Shown here piece after piece: positions 6,543-12,293 of a stretch of 12,293 nt of DNA. The stretch comes from Treponema sp. (lineage in GTDB: Bacteria > Spirochaetota > Spirochaetia > Treponematales > Treponemataceae). Under the pieces are notes generated by a model that saw only the letters and a list, made by a program, of their open reading frames with translations, ran no database searches and had not been told where the DNA came from. Every line of letters begins with the position of its first letter. The first letter of the stretch is position 1. Location of the stretch: NCBI GenBank assembly GCA_003447785.1, contig DLYJ01000250.1, positions 1-12,293 of the forward strand. Reading direction: 5' to 3'. Made by a program: the position numbers and the translations under genes.

Positions 6543-6847
6543 TTTATATTTATTGCTTCGTCCAGTTTTCTGATCATGTCTTCGGCAAGTTTTCCGGCTT
6601 CTACTTCGGAGCCGATTGTCGAATTCTGTGTGATTCTTGCTGTTTTTGATTTTTCCTTGTAGAGTTCGTCGCAGAGCATAATGCCCGCCATGATTGCAAT
6701 TTGCATCTGGTTGTGCATCATTCCGTTTTCTTCGATTGCGTCTACGATTTTTTTATAATAACCCAGCAATTTATTGAGATAGGCTTCATCTTCTGAGGAT
6801 TTGATTGAAAAGGAAGTTCCAAGCATATTAATTTGAAGTGTTCCCAT
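6539..6847 (-). CDS. zapA: cell division protein ZapA
   Basis: A 102-residue ZapA family protein (DUF710). The N-terminal MGTLQINMLGTSFSIKS strand pair is the family's globular head. It is followed by DEAYLNKLLGYYKKIVDAI and by the helix MQIAIMAGIMLCDELYKEK that forms the tetramer coiled coil. ZapA binds FtsZ filaments and promotes bundling at the Z-ring. A GAGG ribosome site lies ahead of ATG 6847-6845. The gene follows the ZapB-like gene by 14 bases and overlaps yaiI by four. Its location near rplT recalls Firmicutes, where zapA lies near the infC-rpmI-rplT-pheST region; pheST are absent from this stretch. Confidence 0.87.
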   Translation of the reverse strand: MGTLQINMLGTSFSIKSSEDEAYLNKLLGYYKKIVDAIEENGMMHNQMQIAIMAGIMLCDELYKEKSKTARITQNSTIGSEVEAGKLAEDMIRKLDEAINIK

Positions 6848-6861
6848 AAAAAGACCTCAAA

Positions 6862-7314
6862 TTAAAAAATATCGAATGTCGGCTGGCTTGAATCCGGTGC
6901 GCTTTCCTGTGCAGCAGGAGCTGAAAGGGTAGGATTCATTGTATCAAAGGTGTTTACTGGTGAGTGAACAGGTTTTTCCTGAACCGGTGCTGCCGGAGCA
7001 GGTTGTGCAGGAACGGCACTCTGTTGTGGTGCAGGGCTTGCTGCCTGCGGAGCTGGATTTGCGGCAGGTGAGCCTGCCTGATGAATTGCATTTTCCACAC
7101 TGTCAAGGCGCTCCAGCGCCTTGAGAATGCCTGCCTCGATCTTGCCCTGGTCTAGTTGAAAATTAGAAAACTGCTCCGTTTTTGCTGAAAGTGCGTTTGT
7201 GAGCTCTGCGCATTTACTACGCAAAGCAGCATTTTCTGCATTAAGCTGTGCAATTTTTGCAACAGCGCTTTCTACTTTTTCTTCCAGAAGAAGGACCTGA
7301 TCGAGTGAAATCAT
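6862..7314 (-). CDS. zapB: ZapB-like coiled-coil protein with a proline/alanine-rich tail
   Basis: A 150-residue protein. Residues 1-75 form a continuous coiled coil with leucine heptads. Its start, SLDQVLLLEEKVESAV followed by KIAQL, lines up by eye with E. coli ZapB (SLEVFEKLEAKVQQAI, then TITLL), which is only 81 residues long. Residues about 80-120 are Pro/Ala/Gln-rich and probably disordered. The tail has two TFD motifs, at 122-124 and at 146-148 in the C-terminal TFDIF. ZapB in E. coli joins ZapA at the Z-ring, and the next gene here is zapA, 14 bases on, which supports a division role. The start ATG 7314-7312 is ten bases past the rplT stop with a poor GGCGG site, so translational coupling is likely. 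The homology is a visual judgement, and a generic coiled-coil call is the fallback. Confidence 0.75.
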   Translation of the reverse strand: MISLDQVLLLEEKVESAVAKIAQLNAENAALRSKCAELTNALSAKTEQFSNFQLDQGKIEAGILKALERLDSVENAIHQAGSPAANPAPQAASPAPQQSAVPAQPAPAAPVQEKPVHSPVNTFDTMNPTLSAPAAQESAPDSSQPTFDIF

Positions 7315-7324
7315 ATTCTACCGC

Positions 7325-7681
7325 CTATTTGAGCGCTTTTTTAGCTACTTCAACAACAGCCTTGAAAGCTGCAGGGTCTTCGATAGCCATGTTTGAAAGT
7401 GCCTTGCGGTTGAGAGTTACACCGGCCTTGTTGAGACCGTCGATAAATCTTGAGTATGAAAGACCTTCGTCCCGAACTGCTGCGTTGATACGGCTGATCC
7501 ACAACTGGCGGAAGTCGCCTTTGCGGTCACGGCGGTCAACGTATGCGTGACGGAGAGCTTTTGTTACAGCGTCTTTAGCTGCCTTATAGTTTGTTCCGCG
7601 GCGTCCTGTAAAGCCACTTGCGAGCTTAAGGATCTTTGAGCGGCGGTTATTGCGTTTTGTACCATCTATTGCTCTAGACAT
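7325..7681 (-). CDS. rplT: 50S ribosomal protein L20
   Basis: A 118-residue protein of the usual family length. It has the basic N-terminal extension ([18 protein letters not shown]), the [13 protein letters not shown] block and the [20 protein letters not shown] signature that contacts 23S rRNA. It begins MSRA instead of the common MPR. TTAAGGAGA gives a strong ribosome site before ATG 7681-7679. L20 is needed early in 50S assembly, and in other bacteria it represses its own operon; no pseudoknot-type L20 operator was recognised here. It follows rpmI after a 15-base gap. Confidence 0.97.
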   Translation of the reverse strand: MSRAIDGTKRNNRRSKILKLASGFTGRRGTNYKAAKDAVTKALRHAYVDRRDRKGDFRQLWISRINAAVRDEGLSYSRFIDGLNKAGVTLNRKALSNMAIEDPAAFKAVVEVAKKALK

Positions 7682-7696
7682 TTTTTATCTCCTTAA

Positions 7697-7897
7697 TTAG
7701 CCGTATGGAAGCTGCTGTTTGCGGATTCTTGCTGCTGAATCTTCAGAAAGAATTCCTGCACCACGGAGGTGCATCTTGCGTTTTGATGATTTCTTAGTCA
7801 AAATATGACGAAGATTCATTTTCTTGTACTTTACTTTACCTGTGCCTGTAAGTGTAAAACGTTTGGCAGAGGATTTCTTTGTCTTCATTTTAGGCAT
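7697..7897 (-). CDS. rpmI: 50S ribosomal protein L35
   Basis: A 66-residue, strongly basic protein with the canonical L35 start [14 protein letters not shown], the [10 protein letters not shown] turn and the [18 protein letters not shown] core. Length and order match the family throughout. It lies between infC (15-base gap) and rplT, the conserved arrangement in bacteria. A GAGG site precedes the ATG at 7897-7895. Confidence 0.97.
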   Translation of the reverse strand: MPKMKTKKSSAKRFTLTGTGKVKYKKMNLRHILTKKSSKRKMHLRGAGILSEDSAARIRKQQLPYG

Positions 7898-7912
7898 TTC
7901 TCTAACCTCATC

Positions 7913-8434
7913 CTATTTGGCTTTTGAGTTCAGTGTCATCGACATAAAACGGCCTTCCATAGCAGCCGGTTTTTCGATGGCGTACGAACCTTCTCTAAGC
8001 CTTTTCTCTACTTCTTTCAGGACATCATAGCCGAGTTCGGTGTGTGCAAGTTCGCGTCCGCGGAAGCGGATTGTAACCTTTACCTTATCTCCCTCGTCCA
8101 GAAATTCCTGAACATGTTTTGCCTTAGTATCAAGGTCGCCTGAACCAATCTTTGGCTGCATGCGGATTTCCTTAATCTTAAGGGCTTTCTGGTTCTTGCG
8201 GGAATCACGGAGTCTTTTTTCCTGCTCGTACCTGTACTTTCCAAAGTCCATGATTTTACAAACCGGCGGATTTGCGTTTGGTGAGACTTCTACAAGGTCC
8301 AGATTTCTCTCTTTTGCTAATTCCAAGGCTTCCCGAGTAGCTACAATACCATTCCTTCCACCTTCATCATCAACCAAGCGAACCTCACGAACACGAATCT
8401 GTTCGTTTATTCGTAAACCTTTTACGTCTGCCAA
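7913..8434 (-). CDS. infC: translation initiation factor IF-3
   Basis: A 173-residue IF-3 with both domains. The N-terminal domain starts at about [20 protein letters not shown] and runs through [23 protein letters not shown]; the linker follows ([15 protein letters not shown]); the C-terminal domain is [17 protein letters not shown] to [10 protein letters not shown]-3 binds the 30S subunit, blocks 50S joining and checks the start codon. The start is TTG at 8434-8432, with a perfect AAGGAGG four bases upstream. No in-frame ATG occurs before the conserved domain. A weak UGUGU/ACACA hairpin sits directly ahead of the ribosome site. E. coli infC uses AUU for autoregulation, so a non-AUG start here is notable, although UUG is less discriminated against. 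Confidence 0.96.
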   Translation of the reverse strand: MADVKGLRINEQIRVREVRLVDDEGGRNGIVATREALELAKERNLDLVEVSPNANPPVCKIMDFGKYRYEQEKRLRDSRKNQKALKIKEIRMQPKIGSGDLDTKAKHVQEFLDEGDKVKVTIRFRGRELAHTELGYDVLKEVEKRLREGSYAIEKPAAMEGRFMSMTLNSKAK

Positions 8435-8478
8435 CGTTCCTCCTTGTGTCTGTAAAACACACTTTGATAAGTTCTAAT

Positions 8479-8508
8479 AATATATCAAAAAATAATAAAT
8501 GTTGTCTA
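8479..8508 (-). promoter_or_regulatory. sigma70-type promoter of the infC operon
   Basis: Reading the minus strand, TAGACA (8508-8503, five of six to consensus), an 18-base spacer and TATATT (8484-8479, five of six) predict a transcript starting near 8472, about 38 bases ahead of the infC start. The leader is too short for a large attenuator. It contains a weak hairpin just upstream of the AAGGAGG site. Confidence 0.6.
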
Positions 8509-8554
8509 GTCGAATTTTGTTCTATTACCGTGATTTAGAGTATTTTTTTTAGTG

Positions 8555-8583
8555 TTGAATAAGAATGCGAACTTTGTTATGTT
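8555..8583 (+). promoter_or_regulatory. promoter predicting a leaderless transcript
   Basis: TTGAAT (8555-8560), a 17-base spacer and TATGTT (8578-8583) with an extended TGN just before it. Each hexamer matches consensus at four of six. The predicted start of transcription, about seven bases downstream of the -10, falls at 8590, the first base of the ATG. This fits the absence of any purine-rich ribosome site ahead of that gene. Confidence 0.45.
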
Positions 8584-8589
8584 TTTTCT

Positions 8590-9252
8590 ATGTATTTATT
8601 TTTGTTTGCTCTGATTCCCGTGGCAATGATTTACTACGGTTTTTCAATTTACTCACTGGAAGGTTCATTCAATACTTTAAAAAATAAACTGTTTGTATGT
8701 ATTTACGGCCTTGTTTCAGCTGCCGTTATGTGCACGATTCTCGGCTTTTTTGTATTCTTCCCTGAATACACGGGAACAAATCCCGCCCTGCGCGCATTGT
8801 TCCGCTATCTCCGTTATTTCTTTGCGCCGGCACTTCTGTTTGTCCTTTATTTTTTCTGGTCAAACGACCTGATTTCTGAAAGAAAGACTTCCTTTCTGTT
8901 TTTTGCCCTTCCGTTTTACGCAGTCTGGCTTCCTTTCTGTGTGCTTTTTAGCCTGGAAAGTCCGACTTTCTTTACGATTTTTATTGAACCGTCACTTGTC
9001 CTTTTGATGCTGATTGTAGTTTCGGCTGATTTAAGAAGGCTTTTTGATTCAATCGGGAAAAAGGATAAATTCATTTTTGGAATTCTGATTTTTGTTGAAT
9101 CCCTTATTCCTGCCGCAATTTACAGTCTCTGGTATTCAGGCCTGTTTATCCTGGTCTGGGCAGTTCCTGCGCTTTTGTATGCCGCCCTCTGTTTTTTAAG
9201 GAGCGGCCTCAAGACAAGTGCGCTTAATATTGCAGAAAAAATCCGCTCATAA
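8590..9252 (+). CDS. multi-pass membrane protein of unknown function
   Basis: A 220-residue, extremely hydrophobic protein that I do not recognise. About seven transmembrane helices can be read, at roughly residues 1-19, 33-56, 76-93, 104-125, 130-147, 163-180 and 185-205. Charged loops lie between them (SNDLISERK near 90-98, RRLFDSIGKKDK near 148-160), and the C-terminal tail is short and basic. No enzyme motif, metal-ligand cluster or transporter signature was seen. The ATG at 8590 has no ribosome site: the bases before it are T-rich, and the ATG at 8579 runs into a stop after a few codons. It is divergent from infC, and its stop codon lies in the A-run that forms the tail of the aldolase terminator on the other strand. 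It may be a genus-restricted protein. Confidence 0.75.
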   Translation: MYLFLFALIPVAMIYYGFSIYSLEGSFNTLKNKLFVCIYGLVSAAVMCTILGFFVFFPEYTGTNPALRALFRYLRYFFAPALLFVLYFFWSNDLISERKTSFLFFALPFYAVWLPFCVLFSLESPTFFTIFIEPSLVLLMLIVVSADLRRLFDSIGKKDKFIFGILIFVESLIPAAIYSLWYSGLFILVWAVPALLYAALCFLRSGLKTSALNIAEKIRS

Positions 9253-9280
9253 AAAAAGGCTGCCCTTTGCGGACAGCCTT
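9251..9280 (-). terminator. intrinsic terminator of the aldolase gene
   Basis: On the minus strand, AAGGCTGTCC (9280-9271) pairs with GGGCAGCCTT (9265-9256) with one G-U pair around the loop GCAAA, followed by a run of seven T (9257-9251). It starts 16 bases past the aldolase stop. The plus strand lacks a T-run after the hairpin, so it should act mainly on the minus transcript. Confidence 0.88.
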
Positions 9281-9295
9281 GTGTCATTCCATATC

Positions 9296-10294
9296 TTATG
9301 CTTTTCCTGCAGAACCGAGAACTTCGATGTTTTTGTGCATGTACATCTTTTTGAGTTCGTCACGGGCCGGGCCGAGGTATTTGCGCGGGTCAAATTCGCC
9401 CGGGTTTTCTGCAAGAACCTTGCGTACTGCTGCAGTCATTGCAAGACGACCGTCTGAGTCGATGTTGATTTTGCATACGGCTGATTTTGCAGCCTTGCGG
9501 AGCTGTTCCTCCGGAATGCCTACTGAATCAGGAATCTTTCCGCCGTACTGTTCGATAATCTTTACATATTCAACAGGAACAGAAGATGAACCGTGAAGTA
9601 CAATCGGGAATCCAGGAAGTTTCTTTTCAATTTCTTCAAGAACGTCAAAAGCCAGCGGCGGCGGAATCAGAACACCGTCAGCATTGCGTGTACACTGTTC
9701 AGGAGTAAATTTACAGCGTCCGTGGCTTGTTCCGATTGAGATTGCCAGGGAGTCAACGCCTGTCTTTGAAACAAAGTCCTGAACTTCTTCCGGCTTTGTG
9801 TAGTGGCTTGATTCGGCAACTACGTCGTCTTCAACACCTGCAAGAACTCCCAGTTCGCCTTCTACAGTTACATAGTCTTTCTGTGAGTGTGCAAAATCAC
9901 ATACCTGTTTTGTAAGTGCAACGTTTTCATCGTAAGGAAGGGCAGAGCCGTCAATCATTACTGAAGAAAATCCGCTTTCGATACAGTCCTTGCACAGTTC
10001 AAATGAACTTCCGTGATCAAGGTGAAGGACAATAGGAATGTCATAGCCCAGTTCGTGGGCGTATTCAACTGCACCACGGGCCATGTTTTTAAGAAGGTTT
10101 TTGTTGGCGTACTTGCGTGCACCGGCAGAAACCTGGAGAATAACAGGTGATTTTGTTTCAACACAGGCCTGGATGATGGCCTGGAGCTGTTCCATATTGT
10201 TGAAGTTGTAGGCAGGAATTGCGTATCCGCCTTTTATTGCCTTTGCAAACATGTCTTTTGTGTTTACAAGCCCCAGTTCTTTGTAACTTGTCAT
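9296..10294 (-). CDS. fba: class II fructose-bisphosphate aldolase
   Basis: A 332-residue zinc-dependent aldolase of glycolysis that interconverts fructose-1,6-bisphosphate with dihydroxyacetone phosphate and glyceraldehyde-3-phosphate in the cytoplasm. The N-terminal IPAYNFNNMEQL block is typical. VLHLDHG carries Asp93 (catalytic acid) and His94 (zinc ligand). VEGELG (Glu145/147) precedes the AGVEDD loop. SHGRCKF and LHGSSSVP supply the remaining zinc and phosphate contacts, and KINIDSDGR lies in the C-terminal part. AAGGAG precedes ATG 10294-10292 at good spacing. It is a single-gene transcript with its own promoter and terminator, divergent from the flaA pair. Treponemes depend heavily on glycolysis, which fits separate strong expression. 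Confidence 0.96.
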   Translation of the reverse strand: MTSYKELGLVNTKDMFAKAIKGGYAIPAYNFNNMEQLQAIIQACVETKSPVILQVSAGARKYANKNLLKNMARGAVEYAHELGYDIPIVLHLDHGSSFELCKDCIESGFSSVMIDGSALPYDENVALTKQVCDFAHSQKDYVTVEGELGVLAGVEDDVVAESSHYTKPEEVQDFVSKTGVDSLAISIGTSHGRCKFTPEQCTRNADGVLIPPPLAFDVLEEIEKKLPGFPIVLHGSSSVPVEYVKIIEQYGGKIPDSVGIPEEQLRKAAKSAVCKINIDSDGRLAMTAAVRKVLAENPGEFDPRKYLGPARDELKKMYMHKNIEVLGSAGKA

Positions 10295-10331
10295 TTAAAA
10301 CTCCTTTTAAAAAATAGTGTTTTACACGCTA

Positions 10332-10360
10332 ATTATGATGTCGAAAGCACTAAAAATCAA
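10332..10360 (-). promoter_or_regulatory. sigma70-type promoter of the aldolase gene
   Basis: On the minus strand, TTGATT (10360-10355) and CATAAT (10337-10332, five of six to TATAAT) are 17 bases apart. Transcription is predicted to start near 10325. A small perfect inverted repeat GTGT-TTT-ACAC (10317-10327) covers the start region, and the ribosome site follows about 20 bases later. Confidence 0.6.
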
Positions 10361-10400
10361 GTTGAATTGAAAATAAAACAAAAATATTCAAACAAAGAGT

Positions 10401-10429
10401 TTGACAAAGACGAAAGAGGAAAATATAAT
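10401..10429 (+). promoter_or_regulatory. exact-consensus sigma70 promoter of the flaA pair
   Basis: TTGACA (10401-10406), exactly 17 bases, then TATAAT (10424-10429): full match to the E. coli housekeeping consensus in both hexamers and spacing. Transcription should begin near 10436, leaving a leader of about 74 bases. The leader contains the hairpin AATTAT-TTTG-ATAATT (10444-10459). Such a promoter fits very high constitutive expression of an abundant flagellar sheath protein. Confidence 0.88.
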
Positions 10430-10442
10430 CAAAATGTTATTA

Positions 10443-10468
10443 TAATTATTTTGATAATTGACCGATAA
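10443..10468 (+). promoter_or_regulatory. possible sigma28 (FliA-type) site within the flaA leader
   Basis: ACCGATAA (10461-10468) differs at one base from the sigma28 -10 consensus GCCGATAA. A TAATTATT stretch (10443-10450, five of eight to TAAAGTTT) lies ten bases upstream, against the usual eleven. It would start transcription near 10475, still ahead of the AAGGAG ribosome site. The -35 half is weak, so this is tentative. Confidence 0.4.
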
Positions 10469-10509
10469 TAAAATGTCGTTTTGTAAAAAAACACATGAAG
10501 GAGTTTTTA

Positions 10510-11295
10510 ATGAAAAAAGGCGTAGTTCTTTTAACTAGTCTTGCTCTTCTAGTTGCTTTCTGTGCTCCAGTTGTAGCTCAGCCTAGCAGTAGAGCAGTTG
10601 AAACTTTTATTGTTGATGATTTTGACAATAAGGGCGAAAAAAACGCTTACCAGCAGATGTCTGGCAGCGAACAGTGGACCTGGAACATCCATACAAGCCG
10701 CAACATCAATAAAGATGGCGGTTTCCCAAAGATGGATTATTTTGATGGTCAGCCTAATTCCCTTAAGGCACTGAATAAAGATAAAGAGTCTTCTCCAAAA
10801 GTTCTCGGCGTTAAGACAAGTTATCTGCGCAAGGGAGAAAACTGGTTCGAAGTTTATCCTGAAGTTGACGGCAAGGCTTACGAAATCCCGTTTGTAGGAA
10901 CAGCTACACAGATTGACTTCTGGGTATGGGGAGCAAATTACCTTTACTACATCGATCTTCTCGTTCGTGATGCTGACGGTCGCGTTCATACTCTTCCTGC
11001 AGGAAATCTTGCATTCAACGGCTGGAGAAACCTCGTTGTAACAGTTCCTGGCCACATCCGCCAGCACTCAAGACTCCGCTCGGGACCAACAGAAATGACA
11101 TTTGTAGGATTCAGAGTTCGTACGGATCCTGATGAATATGTTGATGATTTCAATATTTTCTTTGATCAGTTGAAGTATACAACAAATACACTGAGCAATA
11201 TCTTTGACGGTTATGAACTTAAAGATATTGAATTCGGTGATTCAAGTTCAAAATCAAGCAGTTCTGGTTCTAGTTCTGCGGGAGATGCAAAATAA
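10510..11295 (+). CDS. flaA: flagellar filament outer layer protein FlaA (first paralogue)
   Basis: A 261-residue exported protein of the spirochaete FlaA family, which coats the FlaB core of the periplasmic flagellum. ATG 10510 is chosen over ATG 10495 because AAGGAG lies between them at the right distance and the signal peptide then begins MKK. The hydrophobic core spans 4-21 and cleavage is likely after VVA in APVVAQ. Family landmarks are the VDDFDN start of the mature domain, KVLGVKTSYLRKGENWFEVYP, the WVWGANYLYYIDLLVRDADG strand block, GNLAFNGWRNLVVTVP and FVGFRVRTDP followed by FFDQLKY. The C-terminus ends in a serine-rich tail (about 16 residues, many Ser) that is probably flexible. 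Its stop overlaps the start of the second paralogue by one base. Confidence 0.93.
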   Translation: MKKGVVLLTSLALLVAFCAPVVAQPSSRAVETFIVDDFDNKGEKNAYQQMSGSEQWTWNIHTSRNINKDGGFPKMDYFDGQPNSLKALNKDKESSPKVLGVKTSYLRKGENWFEVYPEVDGKAYEIPFVGTATQIDFWVWGANYLYYIDLLVRDADGRVHTLPAGNLAFNGWRNLVVTVPGHIRQHSRLRSGPTEMTFVGFRVRTDPDEYVDDFNIFFDQLKYTTNTLSNIFDGYELKDIEFGDSSSKSSSSGSSSAGDAK

Positions 11296-12008
11296 TGAAA
11301 AAGTTACTTACAGCAGTTCTTGCTTTAACAGTTTCAGGTTTGGTGTTTGCACAGACTTCAAGCCTCTCGGAGCCAGATCCGACAATCATCGGTGCAGATT
11401 CTGCAAAACAGGCTCTCCGCGAAGTTTCAGTTGACCGCTTCGAAATCGAAGGTTCATGGAATTCGCACATTTCGCCAGATTATGGTGTAATCTCTTCAAG
11501 ACTTTTTGACGGTAGTCCTGCAATGAAGGAACCTCTCAAAGGTGAAGAAGAAGCAGAAGATACAAAGGTTCTTGGTGTAAAAGTTGAATTCTTCCGCCGT
11601 GGAGTTAACTCATTCTACATCAAGTCAGCACGTCCTATCCCGATCGAAGGTGTTACAAAAACAATCAGCGTTTGGTGTGCAGGACGTAACATGAACCATG
11701 AAATCTACGTTCTCGTTCAGGATTACTTTGGAAACAATTTTGAATTGTATCTCGGTAACCTGGGATTCAGCGGATGGAAAAAGCTTACTGTAGCTGTTCC
11801 TCCAACTCCGGATGGAGAGCATGGAATTATCCAGCAGAGTGCTTACAACGGAATAAAACCTGGACTTCGTATCCTTGGTTTCCGCATCGATTGTAACCCG
11901 ATGCTTGCACGCGGTCAGTATTATGTATACTTTGACGACCTTCGCGCTGTAACAGATCTTTACGATCTTGAAAACCGCGACGAAGACGATATTATGGACG
12001 ACTGGTAG
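11295..12008 (+). CDS. flaA: flagellar filament outer layer protein FlaA (second paralogue)
   Basis: A 237-residue exported FlaA family protein, translated from an ATG that shares its A with the upstream stop (TAATG); GGGAG lies 11 bases ahead. The signal peptide MKKLLTAVLALTVSGLVFA is followed by QTS. The same domain order as in the first copy is seen: SVDRFEIEGSW, TKVLGVKVEFFRRGVNSFYI, ISVWCAGRNMNHEIYVLVQDYFG, GNLGFSGWKKLTVAVPP, ILGFRIDCNP and YVYFDDLRAVTDLYD. The two copies align throughout but are clearly diverged, so this is an old duplication with likely distinct sheath roles. The tail is strongly acidic (EDDIMDDW), in contrast to the serine-rich tail upstream. It carries two cysteines in the mature part. 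The gene is followed by a strong terminator. Confidence 0.93.
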   Translation: MKKLLTAVLALTVSGLVFAQTSSLSEPDPTIIGADSAKQALREVSVDRFEIEGSWNSHISPDYGVISSRLFDGSPAMKEPLKGEEEAEDTKVLGVKVEFFRRGVNSFYIKSARPIPIEGVTKTISVWCAGRNMNHEIYVLVQDYFGNNFELYLGNLGFSGWKKLTVAVPPTPDGEHGIIQQSAYNGIKPGLRILGFRIDCNPMLARGQYYVYFDDLRAVTDLYDLENRDEDDIMDDW

Positions 12009-12021
12009 TCGTAACTTCTTC

Positions 12022-12066
12022 AAAAAAGACCTGTATGAAGTCTGCTTCATCCAGGTCTTTTTTTTT
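12022..12066. terminator. strong, probably bidirectional intrinsic terminator
   Basis: AAAAAAGACCTG (12022-12033) pairs with CAGGTCTTTTTT (12052-12063). After one mismatch, ATGAAG pairs with CTTCAT around the loop TCTG (12041-12044): 18 pairs in all. A nine-T run (12058-12066) follows on the plus strand. On the minus strand the A-run 12022-12027 reads as six T. It lies between flaA and a convergent gene and can serve both. Confidence 0.93.
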
Positions 12067-12069
12067 GCT

Positions 12070-12293
12070 TTAAATCACTTTGTATAGTTTTGCCCGTCCG
12101 CTCATTCCGATTTCTTCGATTAATTTCATCTTTAACAAAAGCCAAACTAAAAGAGGGTAGTAGGATGAATTTTTAGCGGCGCTGGTTTTTGAATGTCCTT
12201 CTTTTATTAATTGTTCTTTGAGTGCCTTTTGCAGAAGTGGCTTTGTAAACTCAATGCGGCATTCAACCGGGAGGAGATTTATCCAGTCACTTT
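12070..12293 (-). CDS. C-terminus of an unrecognised protein, partial
   Basis: An open frame enters from the right edge and stops with TAA at 12072-12070, giving 73 codons plus two bases. I do not recognise the family. The last 35 residues, from SSYYPLLVWLLL through LIEEIGMSGRAKLYKVI, have the look of the final helix and wing of a winged-helix domain: hydrophobic helix, then a short charged loop and a Y-x-V-type strand. The preceding part has a basic helix (QKALKEQLIKEGHSK). The gene converges on the flaA pair and would share its terminator. A DNA-binding or other winged-helix role is only a guess from this pattern. Confidence 0.6.
   Translation of the reverse strand, partial: SDWINLLPVECRIEFTKPLLQKALKEQLIKEGHSKTSAAKNSSYYPLLVWLLLKMKLIEEIGMSGRAKLYKVI

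Noticed and set aside
8435..8589. Possible riboswitch or L20-type attenuator ahead of infC
   Set aside because: The predicted leader is only about 38 bases with one weak hairpin; there is no pseudoknot, T-tract terminator or known riboswitch core.
10495..10509. Upstream in-frame ATG for the first flaA gene
   Set aside because: It overlaps the AAGGAG ribosome site that serves ATG 10510 and would put an acidic residue ahead of the signal peptide.
10549..11067. 172-codon open frame on the minus strand
   Set aside because: It is antisense to the first flaA gene, with no recognisable domain and no promoter; it is explained by codon bias in flaA.
11230..11292. Serine-codon-rich stretch at the end of the first flaA gene as a DNA repeat
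   Set aside because: The codons vary (TCA, AGT, AGC, TCT) and no exact tandem unit is present, so it is a low-complexity protein tail and not a DNA repeat.
11625..12050. 141-codon open frame on the minus strand
   Set aside because: It is antisense to the second flaA gene and begins within the terminator hairpin; no family features.
1..12293. CRISPR array, transposon, prophage, tRNA or rRNA
   Set aside because: No spaced direct repeats, transposase or integrase motifs, clover-leaf sequence or conserved rRNA blocks were found on either strand.

Overview
The window reads as chromosomal DNA of a spirochaete, most likely a Treponema. The strongest evidence is a tandem pair of FlaA-type flagellar sheath genes at the right end. 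A treponeme-like housekeeping background agrees with this: a 332-residue class II aldolase, an L20 starting MSRA, and moderately AT-rich DNA with very AT-rich gene borders. No rRNA, tRNA, CRISPR array, insertion sequence or prophage gene is visible, so this looks like ordinary chromosome rather than an accessory island.

Layout, left to right. (1) 1-863, minus: the N-terminal half of an AMP-forming acyl-CoA synthetase that runs off the left edge. (2) 864-1052: a divergent, AT-rich promoter region with a quasi-palindrome. (3) 1053-4734, plus: a tightly packed five-gene operon encoding a TlpA/ResA-like lipoprotein thioredoxin, a 49-residue membrane protein with a C-terminal CXXC, a membrane polyferredoxin, a membrane-anchored GH3 hexosaminidase-like protein and an NSUN4-like RNA cytosine methyltransferase. 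The first three genes overlap and look like a membrane thiol/electron relay. (4) 4784-6037, plus: a GAF plus HD-GYP protein, a predicted cyclic-di-GMP phosphodiesterase. (5) 8434 down to 6027, minus: infC-rpmI-rplT, then a ZapB-like coiled-coil protein, zapA and a YaiI/UPF0178 gene. This operon joins translation genes to Z-ring genes, and its last gene converges on and overlaps the HD-GYP gene by 11 bases. (6) 8590-9252, plus: a seven-helix membrane protein of unknown function that appears to be transcribed without a leader. (7) 10294 down to 9296, minus: class II fructose-bisphosphate aldolase with a clear intrinsic terminator. (8) 10510-12008, plus: two flaA paralogues, preceded by an exact-consensus sigma70 promoter and a possible sigma28 site, followed by a very strong hairpin terminator. 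(9) 12070-12293, minus: the C-terminus of an unrecognised protein with a winged-helix-like end.

The most interesting items are the small CXXC gene hidden between tlpA and the polyferredoxin gene (positions 1588-1737), the two-layer flaA promoter, the ZapB-like protein beside zapA and downstream of rplT, and the apparently leaderless membrane gene. All calls come from reading the sequence. No database search or structure prediction was run.
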